Assembly: GCA_963377175.1 (NCBI GenBank)
Contig: CAUJNA010001625.1
Coordinates: 1 to 64,000, forward strand
From: Effrenium voratum
Lineage: Eukaryota; Sar; Dinophyceae; Suessiales; Symbiodiniaceae
Length of the DNA: 64,000 nucleotides
Direction of reading: 5' to 3'
The notes below the pieces were generated by a model. That model made no database searches. It was not told where the DNA came from and saw only the letters and a list, made by a program, of their open reading frames with translations. The position numbers and the translations under genes are program-made. Below are positions 52,341 through 64,000 of the stretch, piece by piece. Each line of letters opens with the position of its first letter. Within the stretch, counting starts at the first letter, position 1.

Positions 52341-55300
52341 TCTTTGGGGTCTATGCTGGTGTAGTTTGTTGTTTTTGTTTTGCTCTGTTTGTTCTTTCAG
52401 GGGGGGGTGGGAATGAACTTTTCTTTTTTGGGGGGCTTTGGGGGAACGGACACATTAGAGGTCATGAAGGCAGACTACCCCGGAGCTGGCTGAAAGCTGG
52501 CGGCTTGGAGCAGCTAGGATTCTGGTTTGGTGCGGTTTCCCTTTGCAGGGGACCAGTGGTTGGAATTTTGTCTGTTGTTTGCTTCCAAAAAGGTTCAGGG
52601 AACCCTCACTGCAGCTGGTGCTTTGGATTGATGGCTGTGAGGATTTGCACCCCTGGCCTTTGCCGAGGCTGAATGGGACACCATCCTAACCTCCAAATCC
52701 CCAATCCAAAGAAAGGTTGTGGTGCCCTAGCCAAAACGCTCCGGGACTCGTTCGTAACACGTTATTTTTTTTTCCTGGTTTGCAAACAACTCCTGACCTG
52801 GGAGGGATGGAGGGTTCAAAGATGCACACCTGAACCTATCCTTCCTTACACGCGCGCGTGCGTGGTGTATATACATCAGACATCAAGACCAAAGAGGTGT
52901 ACGCAGCTTCATTTGTAGCTAGACGCCCCCGCGAAACATCCGGCGGTTTTGGTTTTCACTCAGGTGGTGTTTGTTTGGCCCCTGAACCGGCAGCTGGCCG
53001 AGAATGGGGATGCGCCTGGAGTGTTTTTCTGCCTCTTCGGTCAACATAGCCTGGCAATGATGAACTTGGGAGGGGCATGTGTGGACTCGCAAGCAACAAA
53101 AATGGCCAAGAAGCCAGAAAAGCAACAAACAACAAGCCACTGGGCTGGCGCTGGGCATGGAACCCCCCCCAAAGCAAGAACTAGCTCAAAAGCCATTGGG
53201 GCTCCTTGGCCCTGGTGAGAGTCAACTGAGCCGAGCCCCCGAGGAGGCCAAGGCTGAGGTGAAACCAAAGGCCGAGGTCAAGGCCAAGCAGACAGTCCCG
53301 GAGAACAAGACCAAGGTGCCAAAGGACGCCTTTTAGAGCGGTTGGTTGGCAGCTTGTTGGTCACCAAAATTTCCGGGTCTGAGGAAAATATCAGGGAAGC
53401 CAGGGAAGTTGGTTTTTATGTGGTTAATTGCCATGGTAGCAAGGGCTTGACTCCCCCAACCCAATCTTTTTTGCTGAGGCTTTGTCTCATTTCAATCATC
53501 GCTGAACCTTGTCTCGTTTGATACCAGTGGTTGATTCCCCACCACACTCCCGCAAAGGATCCACCAACCCTGGAGGACACAAAGAAAGAGGTGAATGGGG
53601 ACAACAGCACCGAGGAGGAGCCGGGAGCCGCAAGCCGGTGAATCCGATGTGTACCTCGGGCACTTGGCACGACACGGAGGAACACACGGGAACCTGTCAA
53701 CGTCAATAGGTGCCGTTGGTTCCTTTTCAAGAGCAAGCAAGGGCTCGCGAATTATTCAAACCAGAGCTGCACGGAAAACAATTTATGTCCAACGACATTA
53801 GGCTGAACTGAGTGCAACTTGTATCTTCACAGCCATGTTGGCACAAGCATCCTCGTAAAGGGGTTTTGAGCGCTGCTTCGCTCCTTCCTCTTTGCTGCCC
53901 CTCCCGTCGGTGACTCACTCAGAGACTGGCTGTTCTTGTCCCCCTGTCTTGCTACCGCTGCCGCATGCTTATTATGAATTTGGTGATGGCAACACAGGGT
54001 TCGCACGCCCAGCTGATTTGTAGTGGTGCGCCATGGCGTGCCCCATTTTGGAGGTGCTGTTCTATCCCCTGTCAACAGGTTGATCAATCCCGACGTCAGC
54101 AGTGTTTGTATGGATTTTCCAACCAAACATGGTTCCAAAGCCCTGTCCCGTTTTAGTTGGTTCGTGTTTCCTCCCACTTTAGGACGACGAATGATTTCAG
54201 GGCGGACTGTCAACATCTCCGACTTTGGCCATTCGTCACGCTGCCAGGAGGACAAGTCTGACGCGCCAGCCCCAGAAACCGTCTTTTTGCTCCAGGGTTC
54301 CCTAGTGTTGCTATCAATCGTTAGATTTGGACGGGCCCGTTTCTTCAATGGGCTCCTTCAAGTGGATTCAAGGTCAAGTACGGGGAGCCTTCCGCGATTT
54401 TTTGTATCGTCCGTGCTTGGAGTTCAGAGTGAGCCAGATCTGTCAGGAGGACATCCTGGACGAAGCAGATGATGCCCCGACCTTGGTGCAACCGAAGTGG
54501 ACAGGAGTTGCCTTTCTTAGATGGTCACCAACCCCCTTGTGCCTTTGATGATTGTTGAAAAGAGGGTAGGTGTCTGTGGTGTTGCTTGCCTTGGAACTCC
54601 TGACTGTGGACAGGTTCCGGATCTGGACAAGAATCAGACGGAGGCGGCGATGCCGCCCCTTTTTGCCTTCCCGTCGGCTTCTCGCTCGCTTGATGGTTCC
54701 CTTCGCTGGCAACAACCTGCACCATGCTTGTTTCCGGCCGTTTGGTGCCTTCCCTTCGCCCAAAAAGCGCCGCAGGTCGGCCTGAGACATGTCCCATGCC
54801 GCGAAAAGAACCAAACATTTTGCCCCGGCCGGGGCCCAGAGAGAGCCAGGATGTGAAGTCGGGCTGTCAAGCTCTGCCCCTCGTGGGAGCTCTTGGCCTG
54901 GCCTTCTTCAACTTCTGAGCCGCGTGGGCCTGGCGGACATGGAGTCCTCAGGCGTGCGAAAAAAGGCGCCGCGTAGCAGACAGAAGTCTGGAGACGGCAC
55001 GGTATCGCTCGCACTTGTGACAGGGAATCGCTTCGAGTGCATTTTGCTTTGGCATACCAGCACCTTGATATCACAAATGCCACATGAGAGGCCACTCAAT
55101 CAGCACCTTCTGCCCTTGCCGCCGTTGCACGATTTGTCGGAGCACAGCCCGAGCAAGCTGCCGGAGGGATGCGCTCATGAACTTGGCTTTTGAAGATGTC
55201 AGGTCTGATTGCGGAGTCTGTGCTGAACCCGGGAAAAAACACAACACTGCTAGCCGCTGTGCAGAGTTGGAACCTGTGGGCAAACATCCGTCCGTCGCCC

Positions 55301-56880
55301 GCAAGTGCTCATCAAAACAGCAAGGCACGCTAGCTCGCAACAGATTACTGACGCAGTGAAGTCTTGTAACGGCCATGGCAACGAGTTCCAGGAGGAGAGG
55401 CCGAGGCCAGCCCCGGCTTGTGACATTGCGGAGTCCGTGGGATTCCGCGGCAGGCGCATGCCTCAGCTTCCTCGGAGTGCTCGCGCTCTTCATACCGTGG
55501 CCGGGCACGGCGCGGGTCTTGGGAAAGCCGGGTGCATCGTTTGCAAATGACTGGGGTTTCAGGCTTCAGGAGTCCCTGTTCACCGCGGCTTTGCTTGAGG
55601 AGGTCGATGTTACTTTAGATTTTTGCTTCAGGATATTCCGGCTGTAAATGCAGTTCAAGGGAATGCTCTTCCTGCTTGTTGGAGCTGTACGAAGAGGTGC
55701 TGTGGTTTGAACAGTAACACCTAAGTGCTGGAAATCGAGAGTTGTACAAGTTCTACATTTTATCAGGACTCCTTCAGCGCTCCTTTTTTCAGGGCTCCTT
55801 CAGAAGGAAGCCTTATAAGGAAGCTTCATAAGGGCCCTTTAGATGCAACTCGCAACTCCTGCGCCAGCTGAGCCACAATCAAAACCTGGGTAGATGAAGG
55901 TTGGTAAGGGACAATCCCAACCAGAAATAGCTGCGGATCTCCGCCTTCTTCATTCCTTACATGGTGCTGGGTAGACCATCTTAGTACCGGGTTTTGCTTG
56001 TGACTCAGCTGTGCTGCGCTCCAGTCAAGGCCAGTCTGGCCTTTGGCTCGGCACCGCTGGGCGCCGGTCTGGGCCGGCGTGGCCTGCTGGGGCTGGTTCC
56101 CGCAGCGGGCGCAGGCTCGAAATGGGGAAGAATTTTTTTCCAGATGTATTCCTGGGGGGATGAGAAAAGGCCAAGTTCTTGGAAGCTGGTTTTCTTGAAG
56201 GATCGTCCAAGGGCCCCAGCTTGGAGGAAAGTCGGACCAGCTCAAATCTAAAAATGACATTCCTAATGGGTGGCGTGGAGTCTCCATCGGTCTGTCCGAG
56301 CCGGGAATCTGAACTGAACTGGGGTGGGTCCTTTTTCTTTTAAACAAAAAATCAGCCATACCACTTGCTCAACACCCGGGTAGATGGGTTGTAAGGTAAG
56401 GGGTCCCAACGATACCTCGGTGGCTTCGCCGCCTCTTTCATTTATTATATTCCGGGTAGGCCATTTGCATACCGATCGGTTTCTGGGCACCGCCATACTT
56501 TGGCCAGGGATTCGGTTCATGCGGATCCGTCTGGAGTTTTTTTGAGGATACCCTGCATGGGGGCTGGTTTAATGAAAGGGAAACCAGCTGGAAAACCGAA
56601 ATCCGGGGCTGCAGAGCCTATCTGAAGACACCCCCCCCAATGTAAAAAGAGAACAAACCACTCTTAAGACGGATCCAACCAGAAGCCATCCTATGCATAT
56701 GAGACCCGCGGTCTAAGAGGCGTGTTTCTCAAACTAAGGACCCTAAAAAAGGGTTGCTTCCAGTTGGTTTCCCTTAAGCCATCAAACCAGTCTACCATTT
56801 TGAGAGAGCCAACCAGACCTGCCAGTTTCCCGAAAACATCCAAGGGGTCTGCGTTCTACCATTTTGAGAACGTAGCGGGA
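52341..56880. other. Intron-like region with weak exon candidates
   Basis: Candidate + strand coding patches are EEAKAEVKPKAEVKAKQTVP (about 53243-53330, Lys/Pro/Ala-rich, ending in TAG), WIQGQVRGAFRDFLYRPCLE (about 54360-54470), and a 90-codon frame at 55375-55647 with a hydrophobic segment (ACLSFLGVLALFIPW). None has a recognised domain. Satellite relatives lie at 55868-56010 and 56370-56475. Confidence 0.25.
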
Positions 56881-57300
56881 GCTGACAAAAGCAACATGCC
56901 AGATGATGGGAAGAAGCGGAACCTCGACGCCAGTGAAATGGCCAAGATCGTGCGGCAAGATTTGGTAGAGCGCCAATTCCTGGCCACCGCCGATTTCAGT
57001 CCGGACAGCTGGGCAAGAGCAATCTGACAGAAGCGCAATGAGATGACCTGCGCAGTGAGAGAATGGGTTGCCATAGTTAGAGGGCTCTTTGGTTTCTGTT
57101 CGAATGGGTTGCCCTAGTCATGTGCACCCCCCGTTTTTTTTTTGGGGGGGGGTTCTCCCGTGAACACAGCCATGAGAACTGGCTTGAGCTCACACTCAGC
57201 TCCATGGTCAGGAGATCTACGACGAGTCATGCACGTTCACGGATGAGATCGACAGCTACCAGAAGGACAAGTTCATCAAGGGCACAAAGGCCTTGCAAAG
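56881..57300 (+). other. Two exon-like islands
   Basis: SNMPDDGKKRNLDASEMAKI followed by VRQDLVERQFLATADFSP (56890-57003) and HGQEIYDESCTFTDEIDSYQ followed by KDKFIKGTKAL (about 57203-57297) read as well-composed protein on the + strand. Domains are not recognised and splice sites are not proven. Confidence 0.3.
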
Positions 57301-57861
57301 GAGTCGGGCGCCAGTCCTGTTGTTCGGGCCTTCGGGCCTTCGGGCCTTTGATTTTTGCGAGGGGCCAATCCCCAAACTTTGCACCAAGGCTTGGGAATGC
57401 CAACCTGTGATGAAGCAATGTCACACTCAAAAAGCCCATGCCTTGATCCCGAAAAGCCTGAGAGGGCCTTCCCAAGTCTTTCGAACTGAAGAATAGGCTA
57501 GGGGCTAAGTAATTCTCAAAGTTTGGGGTTCTCTGAATCTAGATCAAGTGGGGAAGTAAGGTCTTTGTACTTATTTCGCCCCCTAAGCACAAACACCCTA
57601 AAAACAGGGGGATGCGCTGTGAAAAAAGACCCCCCCCCCCACCCCCCCTTCTCCCTTGCAACGTCACCATTATCTTGCCGGTTCTGCCCATTCCTTTGCT
57701 TCTGGGGCCCCTAGCGCCTCTATGAATCCCCCAGCTTGACCAAAACTCAGGGCTTTTCTGGGGCTTCTGGCCCCTGAAAGCTTGACCAAAAATCAGCCTG
57801 AGGCCTTTCCGAGTCCTCTCAGCTTTCCGTCCGAATCCTTGTGACGCCGTGAGGCCCTCTT
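57301..57861. other. No gene supported
   Basis: C- and G-runs (57631-57648) and intron-like sequence. The short repeat TTCGGGCC occurs three times in tandem near 57325-57350. Confidence 0.25.
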
Positions 57862-57975
57862 CGTGGGGTCCGAGAGTCAAGTAAACCTGGTGGGGGACGT
57901 GGAGGTCTTGGAGGGCGGGAAGAAGCTCCAGTTCCGCTTCGCCGAGACCTTGGCGCCGCCCGGCGCAGCTTTTTT
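57862..57975 (+). other. Exon-like island, Ig-like patch 2
   Basis: The + strand reads ESQVNLVGDVEVLEGGKKLQ then FRFAETLAPPGAAFLG. Compare 40290-40412: both have G-x-x-x-x-F-x-F-x-x-x-L-x-x-P-G. This supports repeated beta-sandwich domains in one long gene, but remains weak. Confidence 0.28.
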
Positions 57976-59307
57976 GGGTTCCGGTGTGCAAATCGCGAAA
58001 GATCTGGGCGGGCCGTTTTTTTTTGGGGGGGAAACCGGTCTTCTTTTTGGTCGCCCCTTTTAAAGCCACACCACATTACCCCCTAAAAAGAAGAACGCAA
58101 AAAAGGATGTCCGACCCACTCGAAGGTCTAGGGAGACGAAACCGACTAGTTTAGGGGACTTTGAGAAATCCAACCCCGACATGGGGTTGGGTGGTCTTTG
58201 GCTTAGCCCTCCCGCGCAAAAGCCCCCGCGGCTTGGTTGCGCTTTTCGATCCAGGTTCAACTTCCCGTTGATCCACCCCAAGGCGAGCGCATGCCACTTC
58301 TCGGGGGGGGAAGTCGCTGGGTGGATCTCTCCTTGCAACAGGGTGCGGGTTGGTTTCCCTTGACCCACACCGGAAAAGGCTATGGAAAGAAGCAGAGCCA
58401 GCGGGTTGCGGCCCCGGGCTTGCTGGTTTGGTCAGGTGACCCTTTCGGGCACGTGCACGCTCACGCGTGGAGAAGATGGATTGATTGCAGGATGCCCAGT
58501 CGCATTTTTTTGCGGAGCATGTGCGCTACGTTCCGCGTGTTTTTTTTTTTTTTTCCCCACGCTTCTTATCATTTCTTCTGCAAACGAGGAAAGCAACGCA
58601 TGTTCGAGACAACTCAGCGCCAATGCTGAGTACACGCAACATTTCTGTGCATGTCAGCTGTGCAAAAAAAAGGCATGCTTTGCACTTGACTCTGCGCTGA
58701 GGTTGCCTATCGCGAAAAGTGGGTCACTGGCTCGCACTGGGCAATCCTTTTTGGAGTTGCTTCCCTTTCAAACAAACACCAAAGCCTTCTCGAGCAGAGG
58801 CCAAACCCCCAAGAAACATTTTAGGTGGTTCTAGTAGCTGGTTTCATGGGGGGTGATAGTAAGGCCTAGGAACACGCATGTAAACATGTGGGTGTGGGCG
58901 AAAAACATGCACCAAAATGGCACCTTGGTCAATGGAGCCAAAGACTACCTCCGTAACCCTAGCTCTTAAAGTTTGGGCCACACCCATGTGGCTGTGGGTC
59001 GGTACCATTTTGGGATACGTGCACCACCCATTTTAGTCTGTTCTAGTGGGGATTGGGATGTTCACTGGGGGGGTAACCGGGGTTTTTGACCCATGGCCAT
59101 GTTGGTATGAGGTTTCAAGCACTTGGTATGGGTTTTCGGGTTTTCTGGAGACTGAGCAGCTTGGCCTTGGTGCAAGCAGCCTGAGCTGAGCTGAGGACCA
59201 ATCGGTGCCGGAGGTACTTCTGTCTGGCCGCCTCTAATCCGCTCGATTAAAAGGATGAAATATGACATTGAAAGCTAAATATGAGTTAGCAGTATGAAGA
59301 CTCCCTT
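57976..59307. other. No gene supported; one dispersed repeat copy
   Basis: 58983-59068 is the fourth copy of the 90-bp dispersed repeat, reversed. T-runs are near 58540. No recognisable protein. Confidence 0.3.
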
Positions 59308-59658
59308 GATATACATATATATATATATACATATATGTATGTATGTAATGTATGTATGTATGTATGTATGTATGTATGTATGTATGTATGTATGTATGTA
59401 TGTATGTATGTATGTATGTATGTATGTATGTATGTATGTATGTATGTATGTATGTATGTATGTATGTATGTATGTATGTATGTATGTATGTATGTATGTA
59501 TGTATGTATGTATGTATGTATGTATGTATGTATGTATGTATGTATGTATGTATGTATGTATGTATGTATGTATGTATGTATGTATGTATGTATGTATGTA
59601 TGTATGTATGTATGTATGTATGTATGTATGTATGTATGTATGTATGTATGTATGTATG

Positions 59659-59689
<31 letters not shown>

Positions 59690-60817
59690 TGTAATGTAAT
59701 GTATGTATGTATGTATGTATGTATGTAATGTATGTATGTATGTATGTATGTATGTATGTATGTATGTATGTATGTATGTATGTATGTATGTATGTATGTA
59801 TGTATGTATGTATGTATGTATGTATGTATGTATGTATGTATGTATGTATGTATGTATGTATGTATGTATGTATGTATGTATGTATGTATGTATGTATGTA
59901 TGTATGTATGTATGTATGTATGTATGTATGTATGTATGTATGTATGTATGTATGTATGTATGTATGTATGTATGTATGTATGTATGTATGTATGTATGTA
60001 TGTATGTATGTATGTATGTATGTATGTATGTATGTATGTATGTATGTATGTATGTATGTATGTATGTATGTATGTATGTATGTATGTATGTATGTATGTA
60101 TGTATGTATGTATGTATGTATGTATGTATGTATGTATGTATGTATGTATGTATGTATGTATGTATGTATGTATGTATGTATGTATGTATGTATGTATGTA
60201 TGTATGTATGTATGTATGTATGTATGTATGTATGTATGTATGTATGTATGTATGTATGTATGTATGTATGTATGTATGTATGTATGTATGTATGTATGTA
60301 TGTATGTATGTATGTATGTATGTATGTATGTATGTATGTATGTATGTATGTATGTATGTATGTATGTATGTATGTATGTATGTATGTATGTATGTATGTA
60401 TGTATGTATGTATGTATGTATGTATGTATGTATGTATGTATGTATGTATGTATGTATGTATGTATGTATGTATGTATGTATGTATGTATGTATGTATGTA
60501 TGTATGTATGGTATGTATGTATGTATGTATGTATGTATGTATGTATGTATGTATGTATGTATGTATGTATGTATGTATGTATGTATGTATGTATGTATGT
60601 ATGTATGTATGTATGTATGTATGTATGTATGTATGTATGTATGTATGTATGTATGTATGTATGTATGTATGTATGTATGTATATGTATGTATGTTGTGGA
60701 TGGTTTGGTATGTAATGTAATGTAATGTAATGTAATGTAATGTATGTAATGTAATGTAATGTAATGTATGTATGTAATGTATGTATGTAATGTAATGTAT
60801 GTATGTATGTATGTATG

Positions 60818-60848
<31 letters not shown>

Positions 60849-61600
60849 TGTAATGTATGTATGGTATGTATGGTATGTATGGTATGTATGTATGTATGTA
60901 TGTATGTATGTATGTATGTATGTATGTATGTATGTATGTATGTATGTATGTATGTATGGTATGTATGTATGTATGTATGTATGTATGTAGGTATGTATGT
61001 ATGTATGTATGTATGTATGTATGCATTAATGTAATGTAATGGAATGTAATGTAATGTAAGGTGATGTAATGTAATGTAATGTAATGTAATGTAATGTAAT
61101 GTAATGTAATGTAAAGTAATGTAATGTAATGTAATGTAATGTAATGTAATGTAATGTAATGTAATGTAATGTAATGTAATGTAATGTAATGTAATGTAAT
61201 GTAATGTAATGTAATGTAAATGTAATGTAATGTAATGTAATGTAAATGTAAATGTAAATGTAAATGTAAATGTAAATGTAAATGTAAATGTAAATGTAAA
61301 TGTAAATGTAAATGTAATGTAATGTAATGTAAATGTAATGTAATGTAAATGTAATGTAAATGTAATGTAATGTAATGTAATGTAAATGTAATGTAATGTA
61401 ATGCAATGTAATGTTAATGTAATGTTAATGTAATGTAATGTAATGTAATGTAATGTAATGTAATGTAATGTAATGTAATGTAATGTAATGTAATGTAACG
61501 TAATGTAACGTAATGTAATGTAATGTAATGTAATGTAATGTAATGTAATGTAATGTAATGTATGTATGTATGTATGTATGTATGTATGTATATATAAATA
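59308..61600. repeat. ATGT tetranucleotide and ATGTA pentanucleotide array, 2.3 kb
   Basis: After an (AT)n start, (TGTA)n runs from 59335 to about 60713 with rare interruptions (ATGTAATGTAATG near 59687, TATGGTATG near 60508, GTTGTGGATGGTTTGG near 60692). Mixed units follow to about 61020. Then come (GTAAT)n from 61025 to 61560 with a (GTAAAT)n block at 61242-61314, and a short return to TGTA. Predicted proteins (CMYV, HTYI, LHYI) are artefacts. Confidence 0.97.
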
Positions 61601-62703
61601 AACATACATGCATGCATCCATGCATTATGTTCTGTATATACGTATAATATACACATATACCACTTGTTTTGGTGCCTTTGAAATTGAGATAGCCAGGTTG
61701 CCAAAAGGTAGGCTTCGGCCTAGCTAGGAACCTCACATTGAGCGCAGCCTGCGGGGGTGTAAGAATAGTACCGTTTTGGCAGCTTGGCGGGTACTGAAAG
61801 ACTGAATGGCTATGGGCATTTGAAGCAGACCACTTCAAGCATCAGACCAGCATGAAGAATGTTCGTTTCTTACGCAAAACGCATACACATGCACACACAC
61901 ACACAGATGCCGAGGTAGAACTTCTTTCGTCGTTGTATTCGTGTCAAGAAGAAATGCAATGTGCAACTTTGAGTCGCGGGATCATTCGCATCGTCGCACA
62001 CCCACGTTGACCGCTTCAGGAGATTGCGCTTTGTTTAGTTTTCCAGGCGTCATTGAGTACCGGAAAGGACATCGGAGAACTCATATGCTTCTTTTTTGAC
62101 AGCCTTTGATATGTTGCTTTGTTGCCGTTGCAGATGCCGACAACATGCGCCGGGTTTTTGCGGGCGGTGAAGTAGAACACGCGCTGCAACTTCTCTCACG
62201 AGTGACGTTTCAAGCATTGAGAGAAGTACTCCAAGTCCTGCCACAGATAAAGCCACTAGCAAGTGCCTCACTCGGTAATTATAGGTGATTGGTACGCCCA
62301 GATGACTTTGACTAAACTACAGTTTTGGTTTGCCCCTTACCCGTCTTACGGCCTGCGGACACCAGTCTAGACGCCACGTGTTAGAACCATTACTGTAGAT
62401 ACAGTGTCACAACATCTTGAAAGATCAATAGAACATCTTGGAATAAAATTGTTCGGCACGGTATGTGTGGTTGTTTCGCCATGGATCCCGAGAAGAAATC
62501 TTGCTCATAGCAAGGTCGCTTCGCAGAATGTAGAGAAAATATAGGCTTGTCTTAAAATAGGGAGAACTCCAAAATGGTTGGTTTCCTTTTGGTGTCCCTG
62601 TAAATCAACCATATGGCCAACCTTCTGCCAAACTCAGAGGATGGGGATGTCTCTGAGGATTCTGTCATGGAAGGGCAGACACAGACATGCAGCCACTGTG
62701 GTA
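61601..62703. other. Upstream region of the nocturnin-like gene
   Basis: A possible exon at 62106-62288 (DADNMRRVFAGGEVEHALQL, then LSRVTFQALREVLQVLPQI) precedes the gene on the same strand after a TTGTTGCCGTTGCAG boundary. Whether it belongs to it is unknown. Nothing else is supported. Confidence 0.3.
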
Positions 62704-63865
62704 ATGGCTCTCAAGGCAATGTCGAAGCAAACTGTGCTTGAGGCAATAGCGGCCGCCCGCGCTCGTGTCGGAAAACCGCTGCTCCCGCGGGAGTGGGGGG
62801 ATGTTGCCGGGTGTGAGGAGGCCCAGATACTGCGTGCAATGCAGTTCAACGTGCTGGCGGAGGGCTTGTCGTCTCGCAGCACGGATATTCCGCCCTTTCC
62901 CGAGGCGGCAACACAGGTGAGCGACGGCGGGGGATTCACGAAGGTGCCGCATGACGTGCTGGACTACTCGGTGAGGAAGCATTTGGTGCTCGAGGAAGTG
63001 CTTCGAGTTGAGCCAGATGTGGTAGCATTGGAGGAGTGCGATCATTTCGAGGACTTCTTCAGGCCCGCGCTGGCTGCTTGCGGCTACCGAGGCGAGTTTT
63101 GTCGGAAGAAGTGGTCCCCGTGCGCTCCGTACGGATACCATCCAGATGGCGTGGCTTTGTTTTGGAAAGATCGCTTTGCTCTCATGAGCGTGGATAGAGT
63201 TGTCGACATTCCTGAACGAGAGGATTTGCAGTGCTGTGTGCTTGTCGCTACGCTGCAGTGCCAAAGCACTGATGAGTACTTCTGTATTGGCGCCACACAT
63301 CTCAAGGCAAAAGCTGTGCAAGAAAACGAAGACATCCGTGCCTTGCAAGTCGAAGCTCTTTTGCGTTGCTTTCAAGCGCATGTCGATGCAGCGCCCCATG
63401 TTCCACATGCCCTCATCATGGGCGATTTCAATACTGCCCCTTATGACGAGCTGGGCGTCACTGCCAAAGCCGTTCCTGCCGTGCTGTCCTACCCAGCCAT
63501 CGCTTTCAGATCGGCCTATCCGCTAGACCTTCCCTTCACAACCGCCAAAGTTCGGGGCGACCACATCTCGCAGCGCGCTGGCCCATGAAAGTGCGCGTTC
63601 TCAGCTTTTTTTGTTTCTGTTGGTGTTGCCCCTCAGCCTTCTGGGGTGGTTTCAATTGGCCCCCTTTATCAGGCACACCATCGACTACATCTTCGCCGGG
63701 CCGAGCCTCAGGCCCTCCAGACTGTTGTATGTGCCTGGCATCGAGGAGCTGGGCACAGTCTTGCTGCCTTGCTGGGAATACCCCTCTGACCATTTCAGCC
63801 TTGTGGCTGACTTGATCGTGCCTGCAAGACAGGCTAAAGAGTCTAAGTGTAGAAAACAATTTTAA
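62704..63865 (+). CDS. Nocturnin/CCR4-type EEP-family phosphodiesterase (two exons in view)
   Basis: Exon 1 is open from the possible start ATG at 62704 (MALKAMSKQ; the frame is open further upstream) to about 63560-63590. Exon 2 covers about 63673-63865 (HTIDYIFAGPSLRPS) and ends in TAA. The family signature is complete: RAMQFNVLAEGL (Asn), VVALEECDHFEDFF (Glu), DGVALFWKDRF, GATHLKAKA, ALIMGDFNTAP (Asp and Asn), FTTAKVRG, HTIDYIF and YPSDHFSLVAD (Asp-His). The final YPSDHFSLV is like nocturnin. Members remove poly(A) or phosphate from nucleotides. The donor lies between about 63548 and 63590 and is not resolved. The acceptor is most likely the CAG ending near 63672. Confidence 0.75.
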
Positions 63866-63965
63866 CTGGTAGAAATGACCATTTCAGCCTTGTGGCTGAC
63901 TTGATCGTGCCTGCAAGACAGGCTAAAGAGTCTAAGTGTAGAAAACAATTTTAACTGGTAGAAAT
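63788..63965 (+). repeat. Perfect 89-bp tandem duplication over the gene's 3' end
   Basis: GACCATTTCAGCCTTGTGGC starts at 63788 and again at 63877. The two 89-bp units are identical as read, each including the last codons (SDHFSLVAD onwards) and the TAA. Only the first copy is in the reading frame. The duplication is very recent or an assembly artefact. Confidence 0.9.
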
Positions 63966-64000
63966 GCTTATAATACATTTTAAAGGTAATGATAGACATA

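Noticed and set aside
59234..61838. Open frames of up to 795 codons (HTYI, LHYI, CMYV repeats)
   Set aside because: Artefacts of ATGT and ATGTA periodicity; no stop codon occurs in the repeat in those frames.

Overview
The window looks like a nuclear scaffold from a dinoflagellate or a close relative. This rests on four things: GC-rich coding islands in very repeat-rich DNA, retroelement polyproteins of the type known from dinoflagellates, huge microsatellites, and a 100-N assembly gap (32785-32884). No species can be named from the sequence.

Region 1 (1-11.6 kb) is an endogenous DNA virus of Polinton-like type (double-jelly-roll capsid, FtsK/HerA-type packaging ATPase, penton-like minor capsid protein). 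It is partly inverted-duplicated. The block virion protein - hairpins - major capsid protein (MCP) - hairpins - methyltransferase runs inward from position 1 on the + strand and again inward from 9303 on the - strand. Between the arms lie a truncated fibre gene, a repeat module and a helicase remnant. The right arm continues on the - strand as four genes that abut or overlap (penton, AT-hook, 96 aa, virion protein), preceded by the ATPase. MCP copy 1 and the 405-, 96- and 132-aa genes are open. MCP copy 2, penton, ATPase, methyltransferase and fibre carry frameshifts, stops, deletions or inverted internal segments, so this is a decaying integrated element and not an active virus.

Region 2 (11.6-26.4 kb) is a mosaic. 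It holds hairpin arrays, a TIR/tandem family built on ACTTGGACAAG, a 486-bp foldback element, a Dam-type methyltransferase remnant, a LINE fragment fused to a copia-type RNase H plus a methyltransferase-like domain, an open reading frame with SGNH-hydrolase-like motifs, an rve integrase split over both strands, and a long fibre pseudogene ending in a peptidase S74-type chaperone. A roughly 0.7-kb repeat module upstream of the fibre start occurs three times in one orientation (A, B, C) and once partially reversed.

Region 3 (26.4-62 kb) is host-like DNA with few certain genes. It contains a LINE RNase H remnant, CA/CACG and TG microsatellites, a 264-bp satellite (49071-50833), a 521-bp duplication, dispersed short repeats, scattered exon-like coding islands on the + strand (including PDZ-like and Ig-like patches), and a 2.3-kb ATGT/ATGTA array.

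Region 4 (62.7-63.9 kb) is a likely host gene for a nocturnin/CCR4-type endonuclease/exonuclease/phosphatase protein with one intron and an 89-bp tandem duplication over its 3' end.

The most notable signal is architectural. The viral genes are separated by arrays of stable hairpins whose stems change in a compensatory way between units, placed at gene 3' ends.
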